Shown piece after piece: positions 46,085-54,962 of a DNA stretch of 64,000 nt. Positions within the stretch are counted from its first letter, which is position 1; each line of letters opens with the position of its first letter. A program made the translations under genes and the position numbers. Source of the stretch: Nitrosomonas sp. (GTDB lineage Bacteria > Pseudomonadota > Gammaproteobacteria > Burkholderiales > Nitrosomonadaceae); assembly GCA_017879645.1 (NCBI GenBank), contig JAAEXZ010000002.1:1-64000 (forward strand), given 5' to 3'. The notes below the pieces were generated by a model. That model was given only the letters and a program-made list of their open reading frames with translations, did not search any database and was not told the DNA's origin.

Positions 46085-46967
46085 ACTTTTAGCAGCGGCT
46101 TTCCTGCAGCACCTGACCTATGAGCGGCGGTTATCCGCATTGACCTGTCGCAGTTATGCCGTCGATTTGCGGGATTTATTCCAGAATTTGCAGGAAACAG
46201 AGCTGGAGCGCGCGCATTCGGCCCATATACGGCAGATTATCGCAAGGCTGCATGCCAAAGGATTGTCGGGGCGGAGCCTCGCGCGAAAACTGTCGACGTG
46301 GCGCAGCTTTTATCATTATCTGATTTATCGTCATCAGTTTCAGACAAATCCGTGCATAGGGGTACGGGTACCCAAATCACCCAAAAAATTACCTGATGTG
46401 CTGTCACCGGATGAAACAGCCCAGCTGCTGGCCTTTTCGAATCAGAACGGTCTGATAGTTCGTGATCGTGCCATGTTCGAATTGTTCTATTCATCTGGCT
46501 TGCGTTTGGCCGAATTGACTCATCTCGAGCCAAAACATGTCGATTTGGCTGAAGCCACGGTAAAAGTGCTTGGCAAAGGTAACAAGGAACGTATCGTTCC
46601 AGTTGGGCGCTATGCTATCGAAGCACTGACCGCCTGGTTGGATCAGCGTTCACAAATGGCGAAGCCTGGTGTCAGCGCCTTGTTTGTGTCGCAACGCGGG
46701 GGGGCGATCAGTGCCCGGACGATCAGCCATCGACTGAAGGACCGGGCCAGACTACAAGGACTGAATCGCAATGTCCATCCACATGTTTTGCGTCATTCAT
46801 TTGCTTCGCATGTGTTACAGTCCAGCGGCGATTTACGCGCCGTTCAGGAAATGCTGGGACATGCCCAGATAACATCGACTCAGGTTTACACCCACCTTGA
46901 TTTTCAGCATCTCGCCAAGATTTATGATAACGCGCACCCACGGGCCAGGAAAAAAGACAAGGAATGA
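46053..46967 (+). CDS. xerC: Tyrosine recombinase XerC
   Basis: The 304-residue recombinase works with XerD at dif to resolve chromosome dimers. The catalytic residues are in SGLRLAELTHL (Arg), VLGKGNKERIVPVG (Lys), HVLRHSFASH (His, Arg) and LGHAQITSTQVYTHLD (His and the nucleophile Tyr). The N-terminal SAM-like domain covers about 10-95. ATG 46053 lies inside the DUF484 gene; an in-frame GTG at 46068 is an alternative start. Confidence 0.96.
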   Translation: MIRQPVSSKPELLAAAFLQHLTYERRLSALTCRSYAVDLRDLFQNLQETELERAHSAHIRQIIARLHAKGLSGRSLARKLSTWRSFYHYLIYRHQFQTNPCIGVRVPKSPKKLPDVLSPDETAQLLAFSNQNGLIVRDRAMFELFYSSGLRLAELTHLEPKHVDLAEATVKVLGKGNKERIVPVGRYAIEALTAWLDQRSQMAKPGVSALFVSQRGGAISARTISHRLKDRARLQGLNRNVHPHVLRHSFASHVLQSSGDLRAVQEMLGHAQITSTQVYTHLDFQHLAKIYDNAHPRARKKDKE

Positions 46968-47044
46968 ACTCGGTTCTTCCAGTCGGGACGGGTAGTGGTT
47001 CTTTTCAGTTATAATGAAATTTTTTAAATATCTAAATAGATTAC

Positions 47045-47566
47045 ATGACAACGATTGTATCAGTAAGGCGAGGTCGTCAGGTGGCACTAGGCGGGGATGG
47101 GCAGGTAACACTGGGGGCAGTGGTGGCGAAATCGAGTGCCCGTAAGGTGCGGCGACTTTACCATGACAAGATTTTAGCCGGTTTTGCAGGAGGAACGGCC
47201 GATGCGTTTACACTGTTTGAACGTTTTGAAGGCAAGCTGGAAGCCCATCAGGGGCATATCATGCGGGCTGCGGTGGAGCTGGCGAAAGACTGGCGGACTG
47301 ATCGTATCTTGCGCCGCCTGGAAGCCATGCTTGTGGTTGCCAATGAGGATGCGACCCTGATCATTACCGGTGCGGGTGATGTGATAGAACCCGAATTCGG
47401 GTTGGCAGCCATAGGAAGTGGTGGTGCTTATGCGCAGGCTGCTGCTCGGGCGCTGCTGGAAAATACAACGTTATCTCCAAGGGAAATCGTGGAAAAATCG
47501 CTATCTATCGCGGGCGATATCTGTATCTATACCAATCAGGATCATGTGATCGAATCCATCGATTAA
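47045..47566 (+). CDS. hslV: ATP-dependent protease subunit HslV
   Basis: The 173-residue peptidase of the HslUV complex resembles a proteasome beta subunit. After Met removal Thr2 becomes the nucleophile (MTTIVSVRR). Family motifs: [34 protein letters not shown], and [24 protein letters not shown] at 47010-47015 lies 30 bases before the ATG but has no -35 at normal spacing. hslU follows. Confidence 0.98.
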   Translation: MTTIVSVRRGRQVALGGDGQVTLGAVVAKSSARKVRRLYHDKILAGFAGGTADAFTLFERFEGKLEAHQGHIMRAAVELAKDWRTDRILRRLEAMLVVANEDATLIITGAGDVIEPEFGLAAIGSGGAYAQAAARALLENTTLSPREIVEKSLSIAGDICIYTNQDHVIESID

Positions 47567-47642
47567 TTTGGTCAGTAAAGCATCCTCTGGAATGGATTAT
47601 CCTTTCCTGATTTCATAACTCAATTCACTAACAAATTCAATT

Positions 47643-48974
47643 ATGTCTCAAATGACTCCACAGGAAATCGTCCATGAGCTGGACAAGCATATCATCGGGC
47701 AGAATGCTGCCAAACGTGCAGTAGCAATTGCCCTAAGAAATCGCTGGCGCAGGCAGCAGATCGCTGATCCGCTGCGGCAGGAAATCACGCCCAAGAATAT
47801 TTTGATGATCGGTCCGACCGGTGTGGGTAAGACTGAAATTGCACGGCGTCTGGCCAAGCTGGCGAATGCTCCTTTCATTAAAATCGAAGCAACGAAGTTC
47901 ACCGAAGTGGGGTATGTGGGGCGCGATGTGGATTCCATCATTCGTGACTTGGTGGAGACAGCCATTAAGGAGTCGAGGGGGAGGGAGACACGTAAAAAAC
48001 AACCCTTGGCCGAAGACCGTGCCGAAGATCGCATACTCGATGCTTTGTTACCTGCGGCTCGAGATTTTGGTTCGCAATTTGGTGGTGACGACCAGGAAAA
48101 CCTCACGCGGCAGAAATTCCGCAAGAAATTGCGCGAAGGCGAACTGGATGACAAGGAGATAGAGATTGATGTGGCTTCTCCACGTGCCAATATGGAAATT
48201 TTTGCTCCTCCGGGGATGGAGGATCTGACTTCACAGATTCAGGGTATGTTCCAGAATATGTCGGGGGATAAAAAGAAGACCCGCAAACTAACGATTCGGG
48301 AAGCCAGAAAAATTCTGCTCGAAGAAGAAGCTGCAAAAATGGTCAACGATGAAGACCTCAAATTGATGGCGATTCAGAATGTGGAACAGAACGGTATCGT
48401 ATTTCTCGATGAAATCGACAAAATTGCCAGCCGTGCAGGTAACAGCGGCGGTGATGTGTCACGACAGGGAGTGCAAAGAGACCTGCTGCCCCTGGTAGAG
48501 GGTACGACGGTGTCAACCAAATATGGCATGATCAAAACCGATCATATCTTGTTTGTTGCGAGCGGTGCTTTTCATATGTCCAAGCCGTCCGATTTGATTC
48601 CGGAATTGCAGGGAAGATTTCCAATCCGGGTAGAACTGGCAAGCCTGAGTGTCAGTGATTTTGAGCAAATCTTGACCAATACTGATGCATGCCTGACACG
48701 TCAATATGAAGCACTGCTGGCGACAGAAGGGGTTACTTTGCAATTTAATGATGAGGCGATCAAGCGTTTGGCGGAGATTGCTTATTCAGTCAACAGCAGA
48801 ACCGAGAATATCGGGGCGAGACGATTGCACACCGTCATGGAGAAATTACTGGAGCAAATCTCGTATGATGCACCAAAATTTAGCGGTAAAACTGTCGACA
48901 TAGATGCAAGTTATGTCGATGATCGCTTGAAGGATTTATCTCAGAGCGAAGATTTGGCACGTTACGTGTTATAG
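47643..48974 (+). CDS. hslU: HslUV ATPase subunit HslU
   Basis: The 443-residue AAA+ unfoldase feeds proteins to HslV. It starts [20 protein letters not shown], with Walker A in [15 protein letters not shown], pore motif in [11 protein letters not shown], Walker B in [13 protein letters not shown] and the C-terminal sensor [21 protein letters not shown]. The charged I domain lies between about 110 and 240. It starts 76 bases after hslV. Confidence 0.98.
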   Translation: MSQMTPQEIVHELDKHIIGQNAAKRAVAIALRNRWRRQQIADPLRQEITPKNILMIGPTGVGKTEIARRLAKLANAPFIKIEATKFTEVGYVGRDVDSIIRDLVETAIKESRGRETRKKQPLAEDRAEDRILDALLPAARDFGSQFGGDDQENLTRQKFRKKLREGELDDKEIEIDVASPRANMEIFAPPGMEDLTSQIQGMFQNMSGDKKKTRKLTIREARKILLEEEAAKMVNDEDLKLMAIQNVEQNGIVFLDEIDKIASRAGNSGGDVSRQGVQRDLLPLVEGTTVSTKYGMIKTDHILFVASGAFHMSKPSDLIPELQGRFPIRVELASLSVSDFEQILTNTDACLTRQYEALLATEGVTLQFNDEAIKRLAEIAYSVNSRTENIGARRLHTVMEKLLEQISYDAPKFSGKTVDIDASYVDDRLKDLSQSEDLARYVL

Positions 48975-49001
48975 AGCGAAGACATACTGGAAGTGAATAT
49001 T

Positions 49002-49078
49002 GATCAAGCTGATAGTTGGCAAGTTTTTTAACGCTCTTGAGGCTTTATACTAACTTTACCTGACTATCTAGCTTGATC
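49002..49078. repeat. Long imperfect inverted repeat after hslU
   Basis: GATCAAGCTGATAGT (49002-49016) pairs with ACTATC-T-AGCTTGATC (49063-49078), with one bulged T. Further pairs of AAGTT with AACTT extend the stem inward with mismatches. The loop region is about 25-45 bases. It sits 28 bases past the hslU stop and just before the end of the convergent small gene, so a bidirectional terminator or a small mobile-repeat relic are both possible. Confidence 0.6.
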
Positions 49079-49088
49079 CGAAAGAAAT

Positions 49089-49310
49089 TTATTTTCTTGG
49101 ATTCTTGATTTTTGCTGGACAAGTTACCATCTCACCATCAGTGCGATCTCTGATCTTTTCACCGTCTTTTTTACCTTCACAAGACATTTTGTTCAGAATG
49201 TCTTGAGCAGACATCGGTGGTATTGCCGATTGTTTATTTCCACTCGCAAATGCGGCAGAAGAACCCAATAAGAAAATTGAAGCGAGTACTCCAACAAGAA
49301 TTTTGTTCAT
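49089..49310 (-). CDS. Small secreted protein of unknown function (73 aa)
   Basis: A clear signal peptide (MNKILVGVLASIFLLGSSAA, cut near AFA-SG) precedes a mature part of about 50 residues with two Cys (MSCEGKKDGEKIRDRTDGEMVTC), which could form one disulfide in the periplasm. GAGGAG lies 8 bases before ATG 49310, which decides this start; the frame is open to 49418. A Fur-box-like site lies upstream. I do not recognise a family. Confidence 0.7.
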   Translation of the reverse strand: MNKILVGVLASIFLLGSSAAFASGNKQSAIPPMSAQDILNKMSCEGKKDGEKIRDRTDGEMVTCPAKIKNPRK

Positions 49311-49381
49311 ATTTAACTCCTCTATTGTATTTATGAAGTAAGCTGATTTAGTTGCTCCAAGCTTGCCAAACACGAATTTAT

Positions 49382-49400
49382 CATAATGATAAATATCATG
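49382..49400 (-). promoter_or_regulatory. Fur-box-like site upstream of the small secreted protein
   Basis: The 19-mer CATAATGATAAATATCATG (49382-49400) matches the E. coli Fur consensus GATAATGATAATCATTATC at about 14 of 19 positions by eye. It overlaps two nested inverted repeats, TTTATCAT-A-ATGATAAA (49377-49393) and ATGATA-AA-TATCAT (49386-49399). It is about 70-90 bases upstream of ATG 49310. AT-rich DNA makes chance matches likely. Confidence 0.35.
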
Positions 49401-49556
49401 GCCATTTCTTTTTTTCACCTCACGTTTTAGCCGCTAAACTATAGCATAATTTTCGCTCAGTTGATCGCCTTTAATCGCTCTTTGTCTATTCAAAATGAAA
49501 AAGAGTATTTACTATGGACATACACTAATTTCAGTGCTTTTTCTTGACATCGTTAT

Positions 49557-49937
49557 TCAAATCAGAACGGCTGCAGCAATGCGTCGCCCCTCTTCGACCA
49601 GAATGTTGTAGGTGCGGCAGCAAGCCTGTGTATTCATAATTTCGATACCGAAACGATGCTGCATTAGCTGTTTGAGTAAGGAACGATCTGGGAATTGGTG
49701 ATGAACGCCTGTCCCGAGAATTAGGATTTCCGGCTCGTGTGGCAATATACAATCAAAATGTTCGATGCGTAATTGGTCAATCGTGCTGACCGGCCAATCC
49801 TTGATTAACAGGTCAGGCAGAATGACAAGACTCTGCTCATGACGAATTTGATTGATGGCAACATAATTTTCGCCATATGCCGTGAATCGGTTCTGATTGG
49901 AGAAGTTTGCCAGATGAAGTTTCAAAGCTGCTCCCAT
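49557..49937 (-). CDS. Mth938-like (DUF498) domain protein
   Basis: The 126-residue protein fits the Mth938/DUF498 family (NDUFAF3-like fold). Visible pieces are VAINQIRHEQSLVILPD, EILILGTGVHHQFPD and the C-terminal NTQACCRTYNILVEEGRRIAAAVLI. The family often lies beside respiratory or housekeeping genes, and the molecular role is unclear. ATG 49937 is used; no strong ribosome site is visible. Confidence 0.85.
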   Translation of the reverse strand: MGAALKLHLANFSNQNRFTAYGENYVAINQIRHEQSLVILPDLLIKDWPVSTIDQLRIEHFDCILPHEPEILILGTGVHHQFPDRSLLKQLMQHRFGIEIMNTQACCRTYNILVEEGRRIAAAVLI

Positions 49938-50094
49938 TTAATAGTTGGTATTCAAGATTATCCACAAACCGAACTGGAAAACAATCAGTGCGATTCTGAA
50001 ATTTTTCTTTTCTATATTCTGGTTTAAAGATTATCGATTGATCGTGAAAATCCGGAATGTAAATAACCCATCCGGAGGATCAAGGAGAATGTAC

Positions 50095-50349
50095 CTATTT
50101 CTCAGAAATTTTTTTCTCGATGAAATCTCTCAATGTGCCAAGAGTTTTGAAGGTTTTTGCACTGATTTCATCGTCATGTATCGAGATGGAGAACGTCTGC
50201 TCGAGCGCAAGGATGACAGTGATCACAGCACTTGAATCCAATTCAGGAAGATTACCTAGTAAGGCCGTGTCCATCGAGACCGAATCAATGCGATTTCCCA
50301 GATTCAAGGTTTCTGACAGGATTGTTTTTATTTGCTGCGTGGTGTCCAT
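50095..50349 (-). CDS. Acyl carrier protein
   Basis: The 84-residue protein has the acyl carrier fold with the attachment Ser39 in LPELDSSAVITVI and acidic helix II. LLGNLPELDS and FSISIHDDEISAKTFKTLG resemble, from memory, the ACPs found in exosortase/exopolysaccharide loci of betaproteobacteria rather than AcpP of fatty acid synthesis. No acyl enzyme or exosortase gene lies nearby, so the partner is unknown. It sits alone between flgA and the Mth938-like gene. Confidence 0.85.
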   Translation of the reverse strand: MDTTQQIKTILSETLNLGNRIDSVSMDTALLGNLPELDSSAVITVILALEQTFSISIHDDEISAKTFKTLGTLRDFIEKKISEK

Positions 50350-50476
50350 TCAATCAATTAGTAACCGCTTTACAGTTTTAAAGAAAAGGTTGCAATTATA
50401 GAGGTGAATTGTATTGAAATCACTGTACTAGTAGAGTTTTCTTTCTGTGTATGGATTGGATTGCGCGTCAAAACAA

Positions 50477-51187
50477 TCAGGGTTGTATCTCCACAATAGA
50501 GTTGGTACGTGCCAACCCACTGAGTATTTTTCCATATTTATTACGAACCTGCACGATCTGACCATCGGCTGCATCTGCCAAGGCTTGGCCTTCGGAACTT
50601 ACGCTGAATCCTTTACCCTTGACAACCAAGCTAACTTTCTGTCCACGCAAGATGACATAAGGTGCGCGGAGCATCTGGGGACGGATCGGTTGTCCGGCAG
50701 AAAGATTGGATGCCGCAATCTTGCCAATGACCTGATTGGGATTGGTAAGAATGCCATCCGGCATTTGAGTCAGATTTGCATTTTGTAAGACGATACTGTC
50801 AGGCGTAATGGTTTGTCCTACGGAGATGGGGTGCGCAGTATGCAAGACATCAGTCATGACAGCAACCTCTGCCTGAACATAAATAGTCCAGGTCGCATTG
50901 GGATTGTTACAGCGCACACCTACGGAAGTTCTTCCCCACAAGCGTCCGCCAGTCGGCATGAATGGTTCCAGATTGGGACATTGTGGCAGATTGAGGTTTC
51001 TATCGATTTTGTCGACATTAACGACGACCTGCCCGGGCAAATTCGAAGTATTGCTATAAATAAAATTTTCGACCGAATATTTGATTTGAACAATATCCTG
51101 ATAACTGGGGGTGGTCCCGGATTGCGATGCTTGTGCGAGTGCAGCCTCAGAGAACAAGTACAAAATGAGCAGCGAGAAATGTTTCAT
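50477..51187 (-). CDS. flgA: Flagellar P-ring chaperone FlgA
   Basis: The 236-residue exported chaperone helps FlgI form the P ring. A signal peptide (MKHFSLLILYLFSEAALAQA) precedes a SAF-type domain with the C-terminal hallmarks AHPISVGQTITPDSIVLQNANL, NQVIGKIAASNLSAGQPI and GQALADAADGQIVQVRNKYGKILSGL. It diverges from flgB. In many bacteria flgM and flgN accompany flgA, but they are absent here. No promoter is clear on its side. Confidence 0.94.
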   Translation of the reverse strand: MKHFSLLILYLFSEAALAQASQSGTTPSYQDIVQIKYSVENFIYSNTSNLPGQVVVNVDKIDRNLNLPQCPNLEPFMPTGGRLWGRTSVGVRCNNPNATWTIYVQAEVAVMTDVLHTAHPISVGQTITPDSIVLQNANLTQMPDGILTNPNQVIGKIAASNLSAGQPIRPQMLRAPYVILRGQKVSLVVKGKGFSVSSEGQALADAADGQIVQVRNKYGKILSGLARTNSIVEIQP

Positions 51188-51206
51188 AAGTAAATTCAGC
51201 CATAAG

Positions 51207-51235
51207 TTTTTGCCGTTGCCGGCAATTTTTGCCGT
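51207..51235. promoter_or_regulatory. Direct repeat in the flgA-flgB divergent region
   Basis: TTTTTGCCGT occurs at 51207-51216 and again at 51226-51235, 19 bases apart start to start (close to two helical turns). Between them lies a 10-bp palindrome TTGCCGGCAA (51216-51225). The arrangement suits an activator binding site upstream of the flgB promoter, although the bound protein is unknown. Confidence 0.4.
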
Positions 51236-51340
51236 GATACCGTCATCTTAAATGGCAACTAAGACCTCAAGAATGGAAGATGACGCTCCTTTCGTGCCTT
51301 TTTCATTGATTGGTGAGCTGATTAAAGCTTTTAACATACC

Positions 51341-51357
51341 TGGCACGCTTAATGCTA
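51341..51357 (+). promoter_or_regulatory. Sigma-54 promoter for the flgBCDEFGHIJKL operon
   Basis: TGGCACG (51341-51347), a 4-base spacer, then ATGCT (51352-51356) match the sigma-54 consensus TGGCACG-N4-TTGCW with one mismatch. The invariant GG and GC are exactly 10 bases apart. Transcription would start near 51367, about 30 bases before flgB ATG 51397. Confidence 0.75.
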
Positions 51358-51396
51358 ATTAAAGATTGCAAGAAACTTTAAATCAGGATCCAGGAA

Positions 51397-51807
51397 ATGA
51401 TCAATAAACTCGACAAAGAACTAAACTTTCATCACCAAGCTTTGAGTTTGCGTGCTGCAAGGCAAGAGCTGCTTTCCGGTAATGTAGCCAATGCTGATAC
51501 ACCGCATTTTAAAGCAAAGGACATTCATTTCGCCAATGTTCTTCAAGAAAGGCTTGCTCAAACTTCAGTAGCCGGCAATACCGGATTGTCAACAACTTCT
51601 CCTTCGCATATCGGTAACCAGAAGCTGGGCCTGTTTGGAGACAACTTGTTGTATCGCGTTCCATTGCAGCCGAGCGTGGATGGCAATACGGTAGACATGG
51701 ATTCGGAACGCACGCGTTTTGCTGACAACGCCATCAAATATGACGCCAGTATCACATTCGTTTCCAATGAATTCAGAAACATAGCATTGGCTATGCAGGA
51801 GAGATAA
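51397..51807 (+). CDS. flgB: Flagellar proximal rod protein FlgB
   Basis: The 136-residue rod protein starts [20 protein letters not shown] and has the family motif [19 protein letters not shown] (N-x-ANADTP). The C-terminus is the rod-type heptad region. It heads the flg operon behind the sigma-54 promoter, with 2 bases to flgC. Confidence 0.96.
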   Translation: MINKLDKELNFHHQALSLRAARQELLSGNVANADTPHFKAKDIHFANVLQERLAQTSVAGNTGLSTTSPSHIGNQKLGLFGDNLLYRVPLQPSVDGNTVDMDSERTRFADNAIKYDASITFVSNEFRNIALAMQER

Positions 51808-51809
51808 TC

Positions 51810-52214
51810 ATGTCATTATTTAATGTTTTTGATATCGCAAGTTCATCCATGTCAGCGCAGTCACAACGTCTAAACGTGGTGGCGAGCAATCTTTCCAATG
51901 CCGACAGCGTGACCAGTTCAACCGGCGAACCGTACCGTGGGCGCCAGGTTGTATTCAGCACGTTACAGGCAGCAGCCAATGGTGCCAGTGGTGTGAAAGT
52001 GGCGGGTGTGATTCATGATCCCTCACCCATGCGTCAGGTTTATGAGCCTAAACATCCTCTTGCAGACAAGAATGGCTACGTGACGATGCCCAATGTCAAT
52101 GTGGTGGACGAAATGGTGAACATGATGTCAGCCTCCCGTTCCTATCAGAATAGTGTTGACATGATGAATACAACGAAATCGTTATTGCAGAAAACACTAT
52201 CAATCGGACAATAA
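51810..52214 (+). CDS. flgC: Flagellar proximal rod protein FlgC
   Basis: The 134-residue rod protein shows [32 protein letters not shown], then [21 protein letters not shown] and a C-terminal [22 protein letters not shown]. Both ends form the rod coiled coil. It follows flgB with a ribosome site GGAG inside the flgB end. Confidence 0.96.
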   Translation: MSLFNVFDIASSSMSAQSQRLNVVASNLSNADSVTSSTGEPYRGRQVVFSTLQAAANGASGVKVAGVIHDPSPMRQVYEPKHPLADKNGYVTMPNVNVVDEMVNMMSASRSYQNSVDMMNTTKSLLQKTLSIGQ

Positions 52215-52225
52215 AGGAGTAAGTC

Positions 52226-52894
52226 ATGGCAGCAGTACAACAAACCAATTCGCAGACTCCTGTATCGACAACGGGGGCAACTGCAATTCAAAGCAAGAAG
52301 GATACCGAGAATCCCCAAGACAGGTTTCTCAAGCTTCTTATTACGCAACTGAAAAACCAGGATCCACTAAAACCTATGGATAACGCGGAAGTAACCAGTC
52401 AGATGGCGCAGATCAGCACCGTATCCGGGATCGAAAAGCTGAATACCACCCTGAAATTACTGACGACCGATATGGAAGATAGCAAGTCGTTAGAGGCCAC
52501 CTCGATGATTGGCCATGATGCCTTTGCACCTGGAAATTTCATTTCTCTACAAAATGGTAAAGCAATGGCAGGAGTGGAATTCGACCAAGCCGTTGATCGC
52601 ATGGAAGTAACGATTCTGGATAGTAATGGAGCCACGGTCAAGGTGATGGATTTGGGAGCTCAACCAGTCGGATTAAACACGATTTCCTGGGATGGTATGA
52701 CCAGCAGTGGCTCAAAGGCTGCCGATGGTGAATACACCTTCATAATCAACGCAATTCAGGGTGAAACGAGCGTCAAAGGCAATCCCTTCTCTCTGAGTAC
52801 TGTGAAGAGTGTGACAGCCGGGGACAACGGCGCCCTGTTGGACATGGGTAAACTGGGATTGGTCAATCTTTCAGATATCAAAAGAGTATTTTAA
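52226..52894 (+). CDS. flgD: Flagellar hook cap protein FlgD
   Basis: The 222-residue protein caps the growing hook. The N-terminal secretion/assembly region contains NPQDRFLKLLITQLKNQDPLKPMDNAEVTSQMAQIS, typical of FlgD. The C-terminal part has a fold of FlgD Ig-like type (TISWDGMTSSGSKAADGEYTF). AAGGAG lies about 8 bases before ATG 52226. Confidence 0.96.
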   Translation: MAAVQQTNSQTPVSTTGATAIQSKKDTENPQDRFLKLLITQLKNQDPLKPMDNAEVTSQMAQISTVSGIEKLNTTLKLLTTDMEDSKSLEATSMIGHDAFAPGNFISLQNGKAMAGVEFDQAVDRMEVTILDSNGATVKVMDLGAQPVGLNTISWDGMTSSGSKAADGEYTFIINAIQGETSVKGNPFSLSTVKSVTAGDNGALLDMGKLGLVNLSDIKRVF

Positions 52895-52907
52895 TTAGGA
52901 GTTTGTC

Positions 52908-54170
52908 ATGAGCTTTCAGCAAGGTTTAAGTGGTTTGAGTGCAGCATCGCAGAATCTGGATGTCGTTGGAAACAATATTGCCAATGCCAATACGGTGGGA
53001 TACAAGCAGTCGCGGGCCGAGTTTACGGACATTCTGGCCAATTCTCTGGGTGGTGGCGGTGCATCCAGAGTCGGAATCGGTGCCAAAGTGGCTACGGTTT
53101 CTCAGTCATTTGATCAAGGCAATATTTCACCGACGAGCAATCCATTGGACATGGCCATCAATGGTCAAGGATTCTTTCGCTTCGATGAGCAGGGTGTGAT
53201 CAGTTACAGTCGCAATGGCCAGTTTCGATTGGATAATTCTGGCTATCTTGTTAGTTCAAGTGGAGCCAATCTGACGGGTTATGCTGCTGATGCTACTGGA
53301 GCAATTGATGCAAGCAAACCGGTCAACCTGAAGTTGACAACCACAGACTTGCCTCCAAAAGTGACTACCGAGTTTGAATGGGGGTTTACGTTGGACTCGA
53401 ACCAACCGGTTCCGGCAGTACCCACATTTAGCGCACTGGATGGTCACAGTTATACGCATACCAAATCGGCAACTATCTATGACAGTCTGGGTAATCCCCA
53501 TGCGCTGGCAATTTATTTCCAGAAAACAGCTACACCTGGGACGTGGGAAACATTTGCCACTGTAGATGGTAAGACCGATGCGAGTGGTTTGCCTGTTGGG
53601 ATCACCCTTGATGGTGGTGCTTCAGCAACACTGACATTCGATGGAAAGGGTGACATGACGAGTCCAGCTGCTCCTCTGGCGGTATCGGTTGATCTTTCTG
53701 CCATCGATTCCACTTTGGGAGCTGATACACCGTTGGATTTTACACTCGATCTTACGACTACCAAGCAATATGGATCGGGATTCAATGTGAACCTGAACAA
53801 TCAGGACGGTTACGCGGCAAGTCATCTGGCGGGATTCAGTGCATTGGAAACGGGAGAAATACAGGGTATTTACAGCAATGGTAAATCTAAAACGATTGGA
53901 CAAATCGTTCTGGCCAATTTTGTCAATCCACAAGGCCTGGCACCCATTGGTGAGGGTCGCTGGGTTGAATCACAGACTTCAGGACAGCCACTGGTTGGGG
54001 AACCTAAAAGTGGAACATTGGGTGTGTTGCAATCTTCGGCTGTGGAAGATGCCAACGTCGACCTGACTACCGAACTTGTCAAGATGATCACGGCACAACG
54101 CATGTATCAGGCCAATGCGAAGACGATTGAAACACAAGATTCAATCATGCAGACCATAGTCAATATTTGA
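52908..54170 (+). CDS. flgE: Flagellar hook protein FlgE
   Basis: The 420-residue hook monomer begins MSFQQGLSGLSAASQNLDVVGNNIANANTVGYKQ, the shared N-terminal motif of axial proteins. The central domains D1-D2 carry the beta-rich LDGHSYTHTKSATIYDSLGNPHAL. The C-terminus ends NVDLTTELVKMITAQRMYQANAKTI. Length is normal for the hook. Confidence 0.97.
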   Translation: MSFQQGLSGLSAASQNLDVVGNNIANANTVGYKQSRAEFTDILANSLGGGGASRVGIGAKVATVSQSFDQGNISPTSNPLDMAINGQGFFRFDEQGVISYSRNGQFRLDNSGYLVSSSGANLTGYAADATGAIDASKPVNLKLTTTDLPPKVTTEFEWGFTLDSNQPVPAVPTFSALDGHSYTHTKSATIYDSLGNPHALAIYFQKTATPGTWETFATVDGKTDASGLPVGITLDGGASATLTFDGKGDMTSPAAPLAVSVDLSAIDSTLGADTPLDFTLDLTTTKQYGSGFNVNLNNQDGYAASHLAGFSALETGEIQGIYSNGKSKTIGQIVLANFVNPQGLAPIGEGRWVESQTSGQPLVGEPKSGTLGVLQSSAVEDANVDLTTELVKMITAQRMYQANAKTIETQDSIMQTIVNI

Positions 54171-54197
54171 TTGCGATTACTACATGGGTGAAAACTA

Positions 54198-54941
54198 ATG
54201 GATCGACTCATCTACACAGCCATGTCAGGGGCAAATCACACGCTGAATCAGCAGGCGACGGTTGCTCATAATCTGGCTAACGTTTCAACAACCGGGTATC
54301 GCGCAGAAAACAATGCTTTTCGTGCGGTTCCGGTATTCGGTGACGGATTGCCCACGCGAGCATTTGTTGTCGATTCGACAATCAATGCCGACTTCACTCC
54401 GGGGGTAATGCAAACCACTGATCGGGATCTGGATGTAGCTATTCGTGATTCAGGGTGGATAGCCGTGCAACTGGATAATGGAGAAGAAGCCTACACGCGC
54501 AATGGCAGTCTACAAGTGGGGCCAAATGGCATTCTAACGACGCAAAACGGTCACAAGGTGAAGGGCGAAACAGGGCCAATCACGGTTCCACCCGATACGC
54601 GCATTACCATCGGTGCGGATGGCACGATTTCATCCGTGCCCATTACGCCTTTACCTAATACCGTCGCAATGGTTGGCCGGATCAAGCTGGTCGATCCACC
54701 ACAGGATAAATTGGTCAAGGGGGCTGATGGTTTGTTCCGGCTAAAAGAAGGTGGCGTGGCACAAGCTGATGCGAAGGTGCGCTTGGCAAGCGGAACGCTG
54801 GAAGGCAGTAACGTCAATCTTGTCCATGAAATGGTCAGCATGATCGATTTGGCACGCCAATTCGATATGCAGATGAAGATGCTCGAGAATGCGCAACGCA
54901 ATGCGCAGCAAGCCAGCGAGATAATGGTTGTAAGAGCTTAG
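54198..54941 (+). CDS. flgF: Flagellar proximal rod protein FlgF
   Basis: The 247-residue rod protein starts MDRLIYTAMSGANHTLNQQATVAHNLANVSTTGYRA. It contains DRDLDVAIRDSGWIAVQ and ends EGSNVNLVHEMVSMIDLARQFDMQMKML. Upstream, the 27-base gap from flgE includes no clear terminator, so it is in the same operon. Confidence 0.96.
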   Translation: MDRLIYTAMSGANHTLNQQATVAHNLANVSTTGYRAENNAFRAVPVFGDGLPTRAFVVDSTINADFTPGVMQTTDRDLDVAIRDSGWIAVQLDNGEEAYTRNGSLQVGPNGILTTQNGHKVKGETGPITVPPDTRITIGADGTISSVPITPLPNTVAMVGRIKLVDPPQDKLVKGADGLFRLKEGGVAQADAKVRLASGTLEGSNVNLVHEMVSMIDLARQFDMQMKMLENAQRNAQQASEIMVVRA

Positions 54942-54962
54942 TTAAATTAATCCGGGGGTTAT

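Noticed and set aside
46987..47015. A sigma-70 or heat-shock promoter before hslV
   Set aside because: A TATAAT is present, but no -35 at a normal distance and no sigma-32 pattern could be recognised.
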